Source: Gammaproteobacteria bacterium (GTDB taxonomy: Bacteria; Pseudomonadota; Gammaproteobacteria; GCA-001735895). Taken from it: DNA of 33,639 bases. The notes beneath the pieces are model-generated. The model saw nothing but the letters and a program-made list of their open reading frames with translations, had not been told where the DNA came from and searched no databases. Positions within the stretch are counted from its first letter, which is position 1, and each line of letters opens with the position of its first letter. Both the position numbers and the translations under genes were made by a program. Positions 18,128-26,981 of this stretch are shown here, piece by piece. The stretch is from contig JAOTTY010000007.1 of the NCBI GenBank assembly GCA_029864185.1, positions 1 through 33,639 of the forward strand, in the 5' to 3' direction.

Positions 18128-19676
18128 GCGCCTGCGCTCCGGCGGCCGGGGCCCGCTCCCACATGCCACTCATCCACACCCCGATTTCATCGATACTGGT
18201 ATCGGCGAGCTGTCTGGCAGGCGACATCCGGCCGTTGGCGATGACCGCGATGCGGTCGGAAATCTCGAACAGCTCCTCGAGTTCTTCCGAGATCACCAGG
18301 ATCGCGGTGCCGTCGTTGCGCAGGTCGATCAGGCGCTGACGGATAAACGCGGCGGCGCCGACGTCGACGCCCCAGGTGGGTTGCGCGACCACCAGCATCT
18401 TCGGCGCCAGCAAGATCTCCCTGCCCATGATGAACTTCTGCAGGTTGCCGCCCGACAGCGAGTTGGCGGCGTGCTCTTCACCGCCGCACTTGACGTTGAA
18501 GTCGTCGATACAGCGGCGCGCAAACTGCGCAACGCGGTCGAACTGGATCATGCCGCGCCTGAGCATGCCGGCATGATGCGCGGTCAGCAACGCGTTTTCG
18601 GTCAGCGACATGCGCGGTACCGCGCCGCGACCGAGGCGCTCCTCGGGCACGAATCCCATGCCGTTGCGGCGGCGCTGATCGGGCAGGTCGCGCCCCGAGG
18701 GCTTACCGCAAATGACGATCGCGTCGGCGTCGGTGACGGGTTTTTCGCCCGACAACGCGTACAGGAGTTCCTGCTGGCCGTTGCCGGACACGCCGGCGAT
18801 GCCGAGGATTTCGCCGGAACGAACCTCGAGCTCGATCTCCTGCAAATCGGTGCCGAAAGGATCGTCCGACGGCTTCGACAAGCGCCTGAGCTGCAGGCGC
18901 ACCTCGCCCAGCTCGACCGGCGCATCGTGTTCCGGCACCGGCAGTTCCTTGCCGATCATCAGGCTCGCCATCGACTTCGGCGTTTCCTCGGAGGGGATGC
19001 AATGACCGGTTACCTTGCCGTCGCGCAGCACCGTGGCGACGTGGCACAGTTCCTGAATTTCGTCGAGCTTGTGGCTGATGTAGAGGATGCTGCAGCCTTC
19101 CGCGGCAAGCTGGCGCAGCGTATCGAACAGCTTGCGTACCGCCTGCGGCGTCAGCACCGAGGTCGGCTCGTCCATGATCAGCAGCCTCGGGTTCTGCAGC
19201 AAGCAGCGAATGATTTCGACGCGCTGGCGCTCGCCCACCGACAGCGCGTGTACCAGGCGCTGCGGATCGACCGGCAGCCCGTAGCGATTCGACACCTCGG
19301 TAATCTCGCCCGCCAGCTGCTTCAGGTCCTGCCTGCCGGGTAGCGCCAGTGCGACATTTTCGACGACGTTCAGCGTCTCGAACAGCGAAAAATGCTGGAA
19401 AACCATGCCGATGCCAAGACTGCGCGCATGCGCGGGATTGTCGACATGAACCAGCTCGCCTTCCCACTTCATCTTTCCGGCGTCGGGTTTGGCGACGCCA
19501 TAGATCATTTTCATCAGGGTCGATTTTCCGGCGCCGTTTTCCCCTAAAACGGCGTGGATCTCGCCTTTCCTGACGGTCAGCGAAACGTCCTCGTTGGCGA
19601 TGACCGACGGATAGATCTTGGTGATGCCCTCGAGTTCGAGCCGTAACCCGTTGACGCCATCCTGCGCGGATGTCAT
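18120..19676 (-). CDS. ABC transporter ATP-binding protein, tandem type (purine/nucleoside importer)
   Basis: Energises the importer. The 518 residues form two ATPase domains. The first has Walker A GENGAGKST (45-53), signature LSVGERQRVEI and Walker B LLIMDEPTS. The second has the relaxed Walker A of this subfamily (GIAGVSGNGQQEL), signature LSGGNLQKFIMGRE and VVAQPTWGVDVGA, where the usual Walker B aspartate-glutamate pair is replaced; both changes are normal for RbsA/NupO-like proteins. The ATG at 19676 has a GGGGGGAG ribosome site and overlaps the xdhC stop by 4 nt (ATGA). The ATP site that works is probably only the first. Confidence 0.94.
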   Translation of the reverse strand: MTSAQDGVNGLRLELEGITKIYPSVIANEDVSLTVRKGEIHAVLGENGAGKSTLMKMIYGVAKPDAGKMKWEGELVHVDNPAHARSLGIGMVFQHFSLFETLNVVENVALALPGRQDLKQLAGEITEVSNRYGLPVDPQRLVHALSVGERQRVEIIRCLLQNPRLLIMDEPTSVLTPQAVRKLFDTLRQLAAEGCSILYISHKLDEIQELCHVATVLRDGKVTGHCIPSEETPKSMASLMIGKELPVPEHDAPVELGEVRLQLRRLSKPSDDPFGTDLQEIELEVRSGEILGIAGVSGNGQQELLYALSGEKPVTDADAIVICGKPSGRDLPDQRRRNGMGFVPEERLGRGAVPRMSLTENALLTAHHAGMLRRGMIQFDRVAQFARRCIDDFNVKCGGEEHAANSLSGGNLQKFIMGREILLAPKMLVVAQPTWGVDVGAAAFIRQRLIDLRNDGTAILVISEELEELFEISDRIAVIANGRMSPARQLADTSIDEIGVWMSGMWERAPAAGAQAHA

Positions 19677-20524
19677 GTTCTCCCCCCAATGCAACCGGTA
19701 ACTTTATTATTGGTTTGTTTCTGGTTATGCGCCCGATCGTATACCTGCAGGATTTCGGCGGCAACCGAAATCGCGATCTGTGCCGGCTGCTTGCCGTCGA
19801 TGCCGCGGATTCCGATCGGGCAGGTCATACGCGCGAACTTTTTCGGATCGACGCCGCGGCGCCGCATGCGCGTTTCGAAATTGCGGCGCTTGTTGCGCGA
19901 GCCGATCAGGCCGAAATAGATAAAATCGTCGCGTTGCAGTATCTGCTCGCAGAGGCGCTGATCGAGCCCGTGGTCGTGGCTCATGACGAGGAAACAGGCG
20001 CCGGCCGGGGCGGCGTCGATTTCCGCCTCGGGCGTGTCGGTACAAACCGTCGTCACTCCTGGCGGCGGCTTTTGCGGCAGCATGTCGTCGCGCGTATCGA
20101 TCCAGCGAATATCGACAGGCAGGTCCCGCAGCACGCGCACCAGCGCGCGGCCGACGTGACCGGCGCCGAACAGGTACAGGTCGATCGCGCCCTCGTCGAT
20201 CGCCGCCCTGCCCCAGTCGCTGTGCCCGTCCAGCCTTTCGAACATCAGGTTTACCAGCCCGCCGCAACACTGGCCGAGGCCGGCGCCGAGCGGAAAACGC
20301 CGCAGCCCGCCGTCTTCGCCGGCCTCGAGCTGGTTGCGCGCGATGCGGCAGGCCTGGTACTCGAGGTTACCGCCGCCGATCGTGCCGTAGAGCCGATCCG
20401 CGGTCACGATCATTTTTGCGCCGGGCTCGCGCGGGGTCGAGCCGACGATCGAATCGACGCTGACCAGCACCGCCGCTGTGCCGGCGCGGCGCAGCGACTC
20501 GAGCGTTTGCTGCCAGTCGCTCAT
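19673..20524 (-). CDS. xdhC: Xanthine dehydrogenase maturation factor XdhC
   Basis: Accessory protein that binds molybdenum cofactor, aids its sulfuration and inserts it into XdhB; not part of the mature enzyme. The 283-residue protein has the N-terminal XdhC/CoxI domain with SVDSIVGSTPREPGAKMIV, GTIGGGNLEYQ and the conserved cysteines of GLGQCCGGLVNLMFE (about residues 81-95). A C-terminal Rossmann domain has LYLFGAGHVGRALVR and YFGLIGSRNKRRNFE. It overlaps xdhB by 4 nt (ATGA) and the ABC ATPase gene by 4 nt, placing enzyme maturation and transport in one coupled transcript. Confidence 0.96.
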   Translation of the reverse strand: MSDWQQTLESLRRAGTAAVLVSVDSIVGSTPREPGAKMIVTADRLYGTIGGGNLEYQACRIARNQLEAGEDGGLRRFPLGAGLGQCCGGLVNLMFERLDGHSDWGRAAIDEGAIDLYLFGAGHVGRALVRVLRDLPVDIRWIDTRDDMLPQKPPPGVTTVCTDTPEAEIDAAPAGACFLVMSHDHGLDQRLCEQILQRDDFIYFGLIGSRNKRRNFETRMRRRGVDPKKFARMTCPIGIRGIDGKQPAQIAISVAAEILQVYDRAHNQKQTNNKVTGCIGGRT

Positions 20525-22841
20525 GCGACCCCCGCGCGCACCGCATCGATCGCGTCGAGGATCGCTTCCGGGGTCGCCGGCGCGCGCAACGGCGGATTGA
20601 TGCGATTACCGGCGAGGCTGGCGATCGCGTCGCGAATCGCGAAAAACACCGAGAAGGGCAGCAACAGGGGCGGCTCGCCGACGGCCTTGGAGCGCATTAT
20701 CGTATCCCTGGCGTTGGGATTCTGGTAGAGCCGCGTATGGAAGCTGACCGGGCAATCGGCAACGGTCGGAATCTTGTAGGTCGATGGCGCGTGCGTGGTC
20801 AGCCTGCCGCGCTCGTCCCAGCACAATTCCTCGCTGGTCAACCAGCCCATGCCCTGGATATAGGCGCCTTCGACCTGGCCGATATCGATCGCGGGATTGA
20901 TCGAGTTGCCGGCGTCGTGCAGGATGTCGGCGCGCAGCAGCCTGAATTCACCGGTCAGCGTATCGACGACCACTTCGGATACCGCGGCGCCGTAGGCGAA
21001 ATAATAAAACGGGCTGCCCTGCATCCTGTCACGATCCCAGTTCAGTCCCGGGGTCTTGTAGAAGCCGTCTGACCAGAGTTGCACGCGGTTTTCGTAAGCC
21101 TCCACGACCAGCTCCGTGAACGACATTTCGGTGCCCGCGCAGCTGACCACGTCGTCCGCGAAACAAACCTCGTCCGGCGCGGCGCCGAACTTGTCGGCGA
21201 CAAACTCCGCCAGCCGGTTGCGGATCTGGCGCGCGGCGTCCTGTGCTGCCTTGCCGTTCAGATCGCTGCCGGTCGACGCCGCGGTGGCGGAGGTATTGGC
21301 GACCTTGCTGGTGTCGTTTGCGGTCGCGCGCACCCGCGCGAGACCGATGCCGAGTTCGAGCGCAACCACCTGCGATACCTTGGTATGCAGGCCCTGACCC
21401 ATCTCGGTGCCGCCGTGGTTTACCAGCACGCTGCCGTCGGTATAGACGTGCACCAGCGCCCCTGCCTGATTGAAATGGACGACGTTGAAGGAGATCCCGA
21501 ACTTGACCGGGGTCAGCGCCAGCCCCCTGCGCAACACCGGGTTATCGCGATTGAACTCCATGACCGCGTCGCGTCGCGCGTAGTAGTCGCTGCTTTGTTC
21601 GAGTTCGGCCACCAGTTCGTGGATGACGTTGTCCTCGACGAGCTGCCCGTAAGGCGTGGTGTTGCGGAAGTCGTTGTCGTAGAAATTGAGCTTGCGCACC
21701 TGCTGCGGGTCCTTGCCGAGCTCGCGCGCGATATTATCGATGATGTACTCGATCGCAAACGCGCCCTGCGGGCCGCCGAAACCACGAAAGGCGGTGTTCG
21801 ACTGCGTGTTGGTTTTCACACTGAGTGCGTCGATCGCGACGTCGCCGAGGTAATAGGCATTGTCGAATGGCAGACCGCGCGCGTCACCACCGGCCCAGTC
21901 AGGTCCGCCGAAAACCCCGCCTGTGCGGCCATCTCGATTTTTACCGCCTGGATCAGGCCCTCGTTGTCGTAACCGACCTCGTACTCGAAGTCGAAACCGT
22001 GACGCTTGCCGGTGATCATCATGTCGTCGTCGCGGTCTAGCCGCAGCTTGACCGGGCAGTTCAGCCGAAAGGCGGCGACGGCGGCGATGCAGGCGAATAT
22101 CGCCGATTGCGATTCCTTGCCGCCGAAGCCACCGCCCATGCGGCGCATTTCCACCACGACCTGGTTGAAATCAAGCCCCAGCGCGTGCGCGACGACGTGC
22201 TGCATTTCGGTCGGGTGCTGGGTCGAGCACCACAGGTGAAAACAACCGTCTTCCTTGGGCGCGACGTAGGAAATCTGGCCTTCGAGATAAAACTGTTCCT
22301 GCCCGCCGACGGAAATCTCGCCTTTCATACTGCGTTGCGCCTGCGCCAGCGCCTTGTCGGCATCGCCGCGGCGCAGCCGCATCGGCGGCAACACCCAGGA
22401 CTGTTGGCGTTTGCCGTCGGCGATATCGAGGATCGCCGGCAGCACCTCGTAGTCGATCCGCGCCAGCCTTGCGGCCTTGCGCGCCGCCGTTTGCGAGTCC
22501 GCGACCACCGCGAATATCGGTTGCCCGATATATTGAACCAGTCCGTCGGCGAGGATCGGGTCGTCGGCGAGGATCGGTCCGCAATCGTTACGACCCGGGA
22601 TATCGGCCGCGGTGATCACCGCGACTACGCCCGGCGCCGACCTGACGGCCTCCAGATCGACGCAGCGTATATTCGCATGCGCCTGCTCGCTCAGCCCGAG
22701 CGCGATGTAACGGGTGCCGGCAAGCTCGGGGATGTCGTCGACGTAGGCCGCTTCACCGGCAACGTGCAGCGCCGCCGATTCGTGCGCCACCGAGTTTCCC
22801 GGTGCCGTCTCGCGCGCCTGCTGCCTGGTTCGGTCTTCCAT
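20521..22841 (-). pseudogene. xdhB: Xanthine dehydrogenase molybdopterin subunit, split by a single-base frameshift
   Basis: Molybdopterin subunit that hydroxylates hypoxanthine and xanthine. Two frames carry it: 22841-21816 (341 codons; MRRMGGGFGGKESQSA) and 21819-20521 (FRGFGGPQGAFAIEYI and SKAVGEPPLLLPF, which hold cofactor-binding residues and the catalytic Glu). Frame one is family-like through FSADLTGPVVTRAVCH and then breaks. The other frame resumes with DNAYYLGDVAIDALSVKTNT. Adding one base between CATTC and GACAAT (plus-strand 21861-21868) would restore a 773-residue XdhB, the expected length. The 3' frame has only a GTG with no ribosome site, so it is probably not made separately. 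Every other operon member looks intact, so either this is a recent mutation or a sequencing/assembly error. It overlaps xdhA by one base. Confidence 0.88.
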
Positions 22842-24295
22842 CAGTCGCTAACCGCAAACACGCTGACAGCGCTCGCATCGAGCGCCTGCCCGGGTCGGGT
22901 TTCGAGGTAAAAACGATGCAGCAGGTTGGCAGTGGTGCGCGCGCGGTATGCGGCGCTGGCGCGCATGTCGGAAAGCGGTGTGAAATCCTCGCCCAGTTTT
23001 TGCATCGCGGTAACCATCGTGGGCTCGTCCCAGCGCTCGCCAGCCAGGTAGGCCTCGGTCAGGCGGGCGCGTTTCGGTATCGCCGCCATGCCACCCAGCG
23101 CGATACGGATCTCCGCCACGACGCCGCCATCGAGGCGCATCGCAAAGGCCGCGCAGACCGCGGAGATGTCCTGGTCGTAGCGCTTGCTGAGCTTGTAGCA
23201 ACGCACCTGCATATCGCGACGCGGTAACGGAACCCGGATCGCCTCGATGAATTCGCCCGGTTGCAGCGCGTTTTTCATGTAGTCCAGATACAGTTCCTCG
23301 AGCGCAAGCTCACGCTTAGCGTCGCCGCGGCGTAACCGCACCCGGGTATCGATCGCGATCAGCGCCGGCATCGAATCGCCGATCGGCGAGCCGTTGGCGA
23401 CGTTGCCGACCAGCGTGCCGGCGTTGCGTACCGGGATCGACGCGAAGCGGCGAAACATTTCACCGAACTCGGGGTAGTGTTCCGCGAGCGCGTCGAAGGC
23501 GTCGGCGAGCGTTACCGCGGCGCCGATCTCGATGCCATCGGCCCCGACTCTGACTTGTCTCAAGGCATCGATATTGCCCAGGTAAACGATCGCGGGCAGT
23601 TCGCGCAATTGCTTGGTGACCCACAGACCCACATCGGTGCCTCCCGCCAGTAACTGCGCATCCGGATTATCGTGGTAGTACGCTGCGAGTTCATCGATCG
23701 TCAAAGGTGCGAAGTAGCTCGCCTGCCGATGCCTTAGCGACAGGCTCTGCTCGCGCCGCAGCCCGCGCAACTGCGCGATCAATTTCTGTACGTCCGGCCT
23801 GACCACGGGATACTCGTGCATGTGCAGGCAGGCATCGATGATCGGCCGATAACCGGTGCAGCGGCACAGGTTGCCGGACAACGCGTCGTCGATCTCAACG
23901 CGCGACGGCCTCTTGCGATGCTGGTACAGAGCAAACATCGACATGATGAATCCGGGGGTACAGAAACCGCACTGCGAGCCGTGATGATCGACCATGCTTT
24001 GCTGCACCGGGTGCAGGCTGCCATCGGCCGCCTTCAGCGATTCGACCGTGAACAGCGCCTTGCCGTCGAGCGTCGGCAGAAACTGGATGCAGGCGTTGAC
24101 CGCGCGGTAGCGCAGCCCATCGCCGTCGAGTTCGGCGACGACCACGGTGCAGGCGCCGCAATCCCCCTCGGCGCAACCTTCCTTGCTGCCGACGCGGCGC
24201 AGGTCCTCGCGCAGGTACTGCAGTACGGTGCGGGTGGGATCGAAATCGGCGATTTCGATCTTTTTACCGTCGAGCAGGAATCTCACGCGATCCAC
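22841..24295 (-). CDS. xdhA: Xanthine dehydrogenase small subunit (2Fe-2S and FAD)
   Basis: Carries electrons from the molybdenum site to NAD. The 484 residues include a plant-type ferredoxin domain with cysteines in GCAEGDCGACTVV (41, 46, 49) and NACIQFLP (69). The second [2Fe-2S] domain has SQCGFCTPGF (109, 112) and GNLCRCTGYRPI (144, 146). An FAD domain follows with QLLAGGTDVGLWVT and RNAGTLVGNVANGSPIGDSM, then a C-terminal CO_deh_flav domain. All cluster ligands are present. It lies 42 nt after uraH and its TGA shares a base with the xdhB ATG (TGATG). Confidence 0.97.
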   Translation of the reverse strand: MDRVRFLLDGKKIEIADFDPTRTVLQYLREDLRRVGSKEGCAEGDCGACTVVVAELDGDGLRYRAVNACIQFLPTLDGKALFTVESLKAADGSLHPVQQSMVDHHGSQCGFCTPGFIMSMFALYQHRKRPSRVEIDDALSGNLCRCTGYRPIIDACLHMHEYPVVRPDVQKLIAQLRGLRREQSLSLRHRQASYFAPLTIDELAAYYHDNPDAQLLAGGTDVGLWVTKQLRELPAIVYLGNIDALRQVRVGADGIEIGAAVTLADAFDALAEHYPEFGEMFRRFASIPVRNAGTLVGNVANGSPIGDSMPALIAIDTRVRLRRGDAKRELALEELYLDYMKNALQPGEFIEAIRVPLPRRDMQVRCYKLSKRYDQDISAVCAAFAMRLDGGVVAEIRIALGGMAAIPKRARLTEAYLAGERWDEPTMVTAMQKLGEDFTPLSDMRASAAYRARTTANLLHRFYLETRPGQALDASAVSVFAVSD

Positions 24296-24337
24296 GCGTT
24301 ACCTGCCGATATCCAGGATCCTGGAGAGGTATTCATA

Positions 24338-24688
24338 TCAACTGCCCCGGTAGGTCGAATAGCTCCACGGCGAGACCAAGAGCGGCACGTGGTAGTGCTG
24401 GTTGGCGTCGGCGATGCCGAAGCGGATGACGACCTCGTCGACAAACGGGGGCTCTGGCAACTCGTCATGGCGAGCGCGGAAATAATCGCCGGCCTGGAAC
24501 ACGAGTTCGTAAACGCCGCTGGCGAAGGCCGCGTCGTCGAGCAGCGGCGAGTCGAGGCGTCCGTCGGCGTTGGTACTGACCTCGGCGATGAGCCTGCGTT
24601 CGGGGCGCAGGCTGAACAACGCCACGCCAACGCCGCTGGCGGGGCAGCCCGCCGCGGTGTCGAGTACGTGTGTAGTTAGCCTCCCCAT
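24338..24688 (-). CDS. uraH: 5-hydroxyisourate hydrolase (transthyretin-like)
   Basis: Opens 5-hydroxyisourate to OHCU after PuuD. The 116-residue protein ends in the family's diagnostic tetrapeptide YRGS (WSYSTYRGS). It starts with MGRLTTHVLDTAAGCPASG, where His of THVLD is catalytic, and also has TNADGRLDSPLL (Arg) and NQHYHVPLLVSPWSYS (His). The frame is open to 24745, but the ATG at 24688 gives the family start with an AGGGG about 9 nt upstream. No signal peptide is present, so it is cytoplasmic. It is the first gene of the long minus-strand purine operon; the operator pair lies 50-83 nt upstream. Confidence 0.96.
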   Translation of the reverse strand: MGRLTTHVLDTAAGCPASGVGVALFSLRPERRLIAEVSTNADGRLDSPLLDDAAFASGVYELVFQAGDYFRARHDELPEPPFVDEVVIRFGIADANQHYHVPLLVSPWSYSTYRGS

Positions 24689-24737
24689 CTGCAACACCCC
24701 TCTTCGTCGATGCGCTAAAATCGCACTAAAAGTAAGA

Positions 24738-24779
24738 ATTGTCAACAGTTTGTTAAAATATTGTTAACAATTTGATAAT
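24738..24779. promoter_or_regulatory. Divergent promoter region with paired operators for the purine cluster
   Basis: Two palindrome half-pairs, ATTGTCAACAGT (24738-24749) and ATTGTTAACAAT (24760-24771), lie 22 bases apart, two helical turns. On the minus strand the first contains a perfect -35 TTGACA (24745-24740) facing uraH, though the -10 17 bases on is weak (GATTTT). On the plus strand GATAAT (24774-24779) is a good -10 for the regulator gene. The second palindrome overlaps its -35 region. Binding of the GntR protein here would control both directions at once (inference). Confidence 0.6.
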
Positions 24780-24812
24780 CATGCTACACTCCACGGCACT
24801 TCTGATCGAGCA

Positions 24813-25541
24813 ATGCGAGACATGCCAGCGCAAATCGAAAAAACCGCCAGCGGGAGTCTCAGCGAAGACGACGTGCTGCGCCAGATCGAGCAGGCTGTGC
24901 TCGATCACCGGTTACCGCCGGGGACCAAGTTGAAGGAGGTCCAGTTGGCAAACCTGTTCGGCGTAAAGCGTGGAATGATCCGTAAGGTCCTGACCCGCCT
25001 CGCTCACTCCAGGCTCGTCGACCAGACTCCAAATCGCGGGGCGACCGTTGCGAGACCCTCGGTAAAGGAAGGCCAGGACCTGTTCGCGGCACGGCGCGCA
25101 ATCGAATCCGCCATCCTCGAAACACTGATCGCGCGCTGCGACGAACAGATGCTTTCCCGGTTGCGCAAAATGCTGGAGCGCGAAGCAAAAGCCTACCGGC
25201 GCGGCGATTCGGAAAAGGCGCTTGCGCTCTCGGTCGATTTCCACCGCCAGCTGGCCGCGCTCGCCGGAAACGGCGTGCTCGAGGCTTTCCTCAACGATAT
25301 CATTCGCCGCACTCCGCTGGTGATCCTTACCCATCTCGGCGACGACGAGCAGAACCGCTGCCGCAATCGCGAACATGCCGAAATCGTCGAGGCGATCGAA
25401 CGGCGCGATACGCGCCGGGCGGTCAAGGTCATGCACCAGCACCTGCTGCATATCGAGAGCAAGATAAGGCACAAGCCCGAGGCGCGAAAGGCCGACCTGG
25501 CAACGCTGCTGCGCCAGCAACCCGAAGCGGCGGCGACTTGA
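24813..25541 (+). CDS. GntR-family (FCD subfamily) regulator of the purine/urate cluster
   Basis: Repressor-type protein of 242 residues. The winged helix-turn-helix (about 20-75) reads LRQIEQAVLDHRLPPGTKLK then LFGVKRGMIRKVLTRL, with the recognition helix unlike the usual RxxVREAL pattern at one side. The FCD domain (about 90-225) contains SVDFHRQLAALAGN and RNREHAEIVEAIERRDTRR, carrying likely metal-site His residues. It diverges from uraH across the operator pair and heads puuE-uraD, which it overlaps by 4 nt (TTGA), so it most likely senses a pathway intermediate. ATG 24813 and ATG 24822 are both possible starts. Confidence 0.88.
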   Translation: MRDMPAQIEKTASGSLSEDDVLRQIEQAVLDHRLPPGTKLKEVQLANLFGVKRGMIRKVLTRLAHSRLVDQTPNRGATVARPSVKEGQDLFAARRAIESAILETLIARCDEQMLSRLRKMLEREAKAYRRGDSEKALALSVDFHRQLAALAGNGVLEAFLNDIIRRTPLVILTHLGDDEQNRCRNREHAEIVEAIERRDTRRAVKVMHQHLLHIESKIRHKPEARKADLATLLRQQPEAAAT

Positions 25542-26461
25542 ACGACTATCCGCGCGACATGATCGGTTATGGCGGCAGCCCGCCGCATGCGCAATGGCCC
25601 GGTCGGGCACGCATCGCGCTGCAGTTCGTACTCAACTACGAAGAAGGCGGCGAGAGCAGCGTGCTGCACGGCGATCCGGGATCGGAGCGCTTCCTCTCGG
25701 AAATCATCGGCGCGGAGAGTTACGCGGCGCGCCACATGAGCATGGAATCGGTTTACGAATACGGTTCGCGCGCGGGTGTATGGCGGCTGCTGCGCGAATT
25801 CGGCGCGCGTGGCCTGCCGCTAACGGTATTCGCGGTGGCGATGGCGTTGCAGCGGCATCCCGAACTCGCCACCGAACTCGCCGGCCTGGGCCACGAAATC
25901 GCCTGCCACGGGTTGCGCTGGATCCATTACCAGAACGTGGACCAGGCGATCGAACGCGAGCACATGGAACAGGCGCTGGAGATCATCGAGGGCCTGACCG
26001 GCATCGCGCCGCAGGGCTGGTACACCGGGCGCGATTCCCCCAACACGCGCCGGCTGGTGGTGGAACAGGGTTCGCTGTTGTACGACTCCGACTACTACGG
26101 CGACGACCTGCCGCTGTGGACCCCGGTCACGACCGAAAGTGGCAGCCGCAGGATGCACCTGGTGATTCCCTATACGTTGGACGCGAACGACATGCGCTTC
26201 GCCACCGCGCAGGGTTTCAACAGCGGCGAACAGTTTTATCGATACCTCTGCGACAGCTTCGACGTGCTCTACGCGGAAGGCGACGAAGCGCCGAAAATGA
26301 TGTCGGTTGGCCTGCATTGCCGCCTGGTAGGCAGGCCGGGGCGTTTCCGCGCGCTGCAGCGCTTCCTCGACCACGTGCAGTCGCACGACCGGGTCTGGAT
26401 CTGCCGGCGCGTCGATATCGCGCGCCACTGGATGGAGCGGCATCCGCCGCGCAGCGCGTGA
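25538..26461 (+). CDS. puuE: Allantoinase, cofactor-independent PuuE type
   Basis: Hydrolyses allantoin to allantoate. A polysaccharide-deacetylase-fold protein of 307 residues that replaces the zinc amidohydrolase AllB. Diagnostic stretches are YPRDMIGYGGSPPHAQWPG at the start, LQFVLNYEEGGESSVLHGD, EIACHGLRWIHYQNV, GWYTGRDSPNTRRL and DSDYYGDDLPLW. I take the TTG at 25538 as the start: it gives the family N-terminus (NDYPRDMIGYGG) and overlaps the regulator's TGA by 4 nt. The next ATG (25559) would cut conserved residues. Confidence 0.96.
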   Translation: MNDYPRDMIGYGGSPPHAQWPGRARIALQFVLNYEEGGESSVLHGDPGSERFLSEIIGAESYAARHMSMESVYEYGSRAGVWRLLREFGARGLPLTVFAVAMALQRHPELATELAGLGHEIACHGLRWIHYQNVDQAIEREHMEQALEIIEGLTGIAPQGWYTGRDSPNTRRLVVEQGSLLYDSDYYGDDLPLWTPVTTESGSRRMHLVIPYTLDANDMRFATAQGFNSGEQFYRYLCDSFDVLYAEGDEAPKMMSVGLHCRLVGRPGRFRALQRFLDHVQSHDRVWICRRVDIARHWMERHPPRSA

Positions 26462-26468
26462 GCCGGTC

Positions 26469-26981
26469 ATGGGCGTAGGCATCGACGAAATCAATAATTG
26501 CAGCCAGGCCCGCTTCATCGAGCTGCTCGGCGCGGTTTTCGAGCATTCACCCTGGGTCCCCGAGCAGGTTTATGCACAGCGCCCATTCGGCTCGCGCGAC
26601 GACTTGCACCAGGCCATGGTCGACGCGGTCGGGCGCGCGACCGAAGAAAACCGCAGGGCCTTGCTGTGCAGTCACCCCGAGCTTGCCGGCACGGAAGCCG
26701 CATCCGGCACGCTGACCGACGCGTCGCGGCGCGAACAGGCGGGCGCCGGGCTCGACCAGTGCAGCGCGGACGAACTGCGCCGCCTGCAAACGCTGAACCG
26801 GGCCTATCGCGAGCGCTTCGGTTTCCCGTTCATCATCGCCGTGACCGGACTCGACAGGCACCAGATCCTCGCCGCGCTGGAGCGCCGGCTCGGCAATGAC
26901 GCCGCGCAGGAATTCGATACCGCGCTCGGCGAAGTCGACAAGATAGCGCGCATTCGTATCGACAAGCTGATCGATGAGTAG
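26469..26981 (+). CDS. uraD: OHCU decarboxylase
   Basis: Decarboxylates 2-oxo-4-hydroxy-4-carboxy-5-ureidoimidazoline to (S)-allantoin, keeping the stereochemistry needed downstream. The 170-residue helical protein has the catalytic His in LLCSHPELAG (His69), the family opening INNCSQARFIELLGAVFEHSPW, and LQTLNRAYRERFGFPFIIAVTG. The C-terminus RIRIDKLI is typical of the family. It lies 7 nt after puuE and overlaps the next gene by 8 nt, so the UDG-like protein downstream is translationally coupled to it. Confidence 0.96.
   Translation: MGVGIDEINNCSQARFIELLGAVFEHSPWVPEQVYAQRPFGSRDDLHQAMVDAVGRATEENRRALLCSHPELAGTEAASGTLTDASRREQAGAGLDQCSADELRRLQTLNRAYRERFGFPFIIAVTGLDRHQILAALERRLGNDAAQEFDTALGEVDKIARIRIDKLIDE

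Noticed and set aside
20521-22841. XdhB as two genuine separate subunits
   Set aside because: Both frames align to adjacent parts of one subunit, the conserved DNAYYL block is read in the wrong frame by the first, and the second has no ribosome site.
24689-24812. Purine riboswitch upstream of uraH or the regulator
   Set aside because: The region is AT-rich and short, fully accounted for by operators and promoters; no purine-aptamer-like three-helix pattern was seen.
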